DNA from: Sulfuritalea sp.
GTDB lineage: Bacteria; Pseudomonadota; Gammaproteobacteria; Burkholderiales; Burkholderiaceae_C
NCBI GenBank assembly: GCA_021737875.1
Contig: JAIPDD010000002.1
Location: 1 to 52,372 of the forward strand
Length of the DNA: 52,372 bases
Reading direction: 5' to 3'
A program made the position numbers and the translations under genes. How positions within the stretch are numbered: position 1 is the first letter of the stretch; the number at the start of each line of letters is the position of its first letter. The notes beneath the pieces were generated by a model that was not told the origin of the DNA, ran no database searches, and saw only the letters and a list, made by a program, of their open reading frames with translations. This document shows positions 51,606 to 52,372 of the stretch, piece after piece.

Positions 51606-52372
51606 ATGAGCACCCTCCACCGCACCAAAGACGCCCAATGGGAAAGCCTGTTTGCTTTGCCCGATAAGCCGGCCTTGCCTTTGCAACAGCGCCTGCGCTT
51701 GTCCGTGGTCCAGGCTATTTTGGATGGGCGTTTGCCCGTTGGGGCCCTGTTGCCTTCGTCCCGTGAGTTGGCCAAAGTGCTGGGCCTGAGCCGCAATACC
51801 GTCACCGCAGCGTATGCGCAACTGATGGACGATGGCTTTATCGAGTCGCGTCCGCGCAGCGGGGTGTTTGTAACGCAAAACTCCCATGCGCCGCAACCCA
51901 AAGATACCGTGGGCGATACGGAGCCAGCGCACGCGCACGCCGATTTATCCAAAGCGCCGCCAGACTGGTCCACCCGGGTGCTGCGCTCTTTGGCAGACCA
52001 ACGCACCCTGGCCAAGCCCGACCAGTGGCGCCGGTATGCGTATCCGTTTGTGTATGGAACCTACGACCCGCAACTGTTCCCCTCAGAGGCGTTTCGGGAG
52101 TGTTGCGTGCACAGCCTGGCGCGCTCGCACTTGCCGCATTGGACGCCCGACTTTGAGCTCAGCGACGTTCCTGAGTTGATAGAGCAAATACGCCTGCGCT
52201 TGCTGCCCAAGCGCGGGGTGTTCGCCTTGCCCGAAGAAATCCTCATCACGGTGGGCGCGCAGCACGCCTACTACCTGCTGGCCGAAGCCTTGTTTGATGA
52301 GACCCAGCGCGTGGGCTTAGAAGAGCCGGGCCACCCGCACGCCCGCAACAGTTTTGCTTTACGCCATCCGCG
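51606..52372 (+). CDS. MocR/GabR-type (PLP-dependent GntR) regulator, 3' end beyond window
   Basis: An open frame runs from ATG 51606 to the window end (255 codons) without a stop. Residues 1-80 form a GntR winged helix: LQQRLRLSVVQAILDGRLP, LPSSRELAKVLGLSRNTVTA and YAQLMDDGFIESRPRSGVFV. A linker follows, then the start of a fold-type I aminotransferase domain (YGTYDPQLFPSEAFR, ITVGAQHAYYLLAEAL, EEPGHPHARNSF). The PLP lysine lies outside the window. Such regulators sense amines or amino acids through PLP and control adjacent genes, here the NTF2-fold/FAD oxidase operon. Confidence 0.93.
   Translation, partial: MSTLHRTKDAQWESLFALPDKPALPLQQRLRLSVVQAILDGRLPVGALLPSSRELAKVLGLSRNTVTAAYAQLMDDGFIESRPRSGVFVTQNSHAPQPKDTVGDTEPAHAHADLSKAPPDWSTRVLRSLADQRTLAKPDQWRRYAYPFVYGTYDPQLFPSEAFRECCVHSLARSHLPHWTPDFELSDVPELIEQIRLRLLPKRGVFALPEEILITVGAQHAYYLLAEALFDETQRVGLEEPGHPHARNSFALRHP

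Noticed and set aside
51606-52372. Truncated pseudogene of a GntR regulator
   Set aside because: The frame is open to the last base and stops only because the window ends; motifs are intact as far as they can be seen.

Overview
The window looks like chromosomal DNA of a freshwater-type betaproteobacterium of the order Burkholderiales, most likely Comamonadaceae. This is inferred from protein character and gene order (recA-recX, sucCD, a type IV pilin with a PglL-type ligase, mnmG-rsmG-lysE-parA-hydrolase-parB); no database search was possible. Coding density is very high, with many 1-14 nt overlaps. No tRNA, rRNA, CRISPR array, insertion sequence or phage gene was seen.

Region 1 (10-6297) is a complete retinal phototrophy cassette: a proteorhodopsin with a green-type tuning leucine, a strong intrinsic terminator, then crtE-crtI-crtB-crtY-blh with overlapping ends. 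It can take isoprenyl diphosphates to GGPP, phytoene, lycopene, beta-carotene and finally retinal. It looks more A/T rich than its neighbours, so acquisition by transfer is plausible.

Region 2 (6288-14850) holds an acyltransferase, a CDF metal transporter and topoisomerase III on the minus strand. The topoisomerase has a histone-like Lys/Ala tail and a C-terminal SWIB domain. A small SET-domain protein is divergent from it, across a tract of alternating purine-pyrimidine sequence. BirA, a TctD/TctE-like two-component system and a MarR regulator follow.

Region 3 (14886-31446) carries core genes: recA-recX behind an SOS-like box, argC, sucCD with a structured leader, pilA plus its likely glycosyltransferase, an editing deacylase, a metallo-hydrolase, aroG, a solitary infA, an Lrp-type regulator and minCDE. 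The minC/nnrU gap contains DnaA-box-like sites. Small membrane proteins, a cysteine-free glutaredoxin-fold protein and a Spy-like periplasmic protein follow.

Region 4 (31599-48318) carries rdgC, a copper ATPase, an MFS transporter, an aldolase/GMC-oxidoreductase pair and the chromosome-partitioning cluster mnmG-rsmG-lysE-parA-hydrolase-parB. Three parS-like palindromes lie inside mnmG, inside rsmG and just before parA. A membrane-anchored methyltransferase, an iron-type alcohol dehydrogenase, an FAD lactate/glycolate-type dehydrogenase and a cobalamin adenosyltransferase follow.

Region 5 (48434-52372) holds a BrnT/BrnA toxin-antitoxin pair, a hotdog thioesterase, an FAD amine oxidase plus NTF2-fold protein, and a divergent MocR/GabR-type regulator cut by the window end. 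A near-perfect 16 bp inverted repeat lies between the regulator and its presumed target operon.
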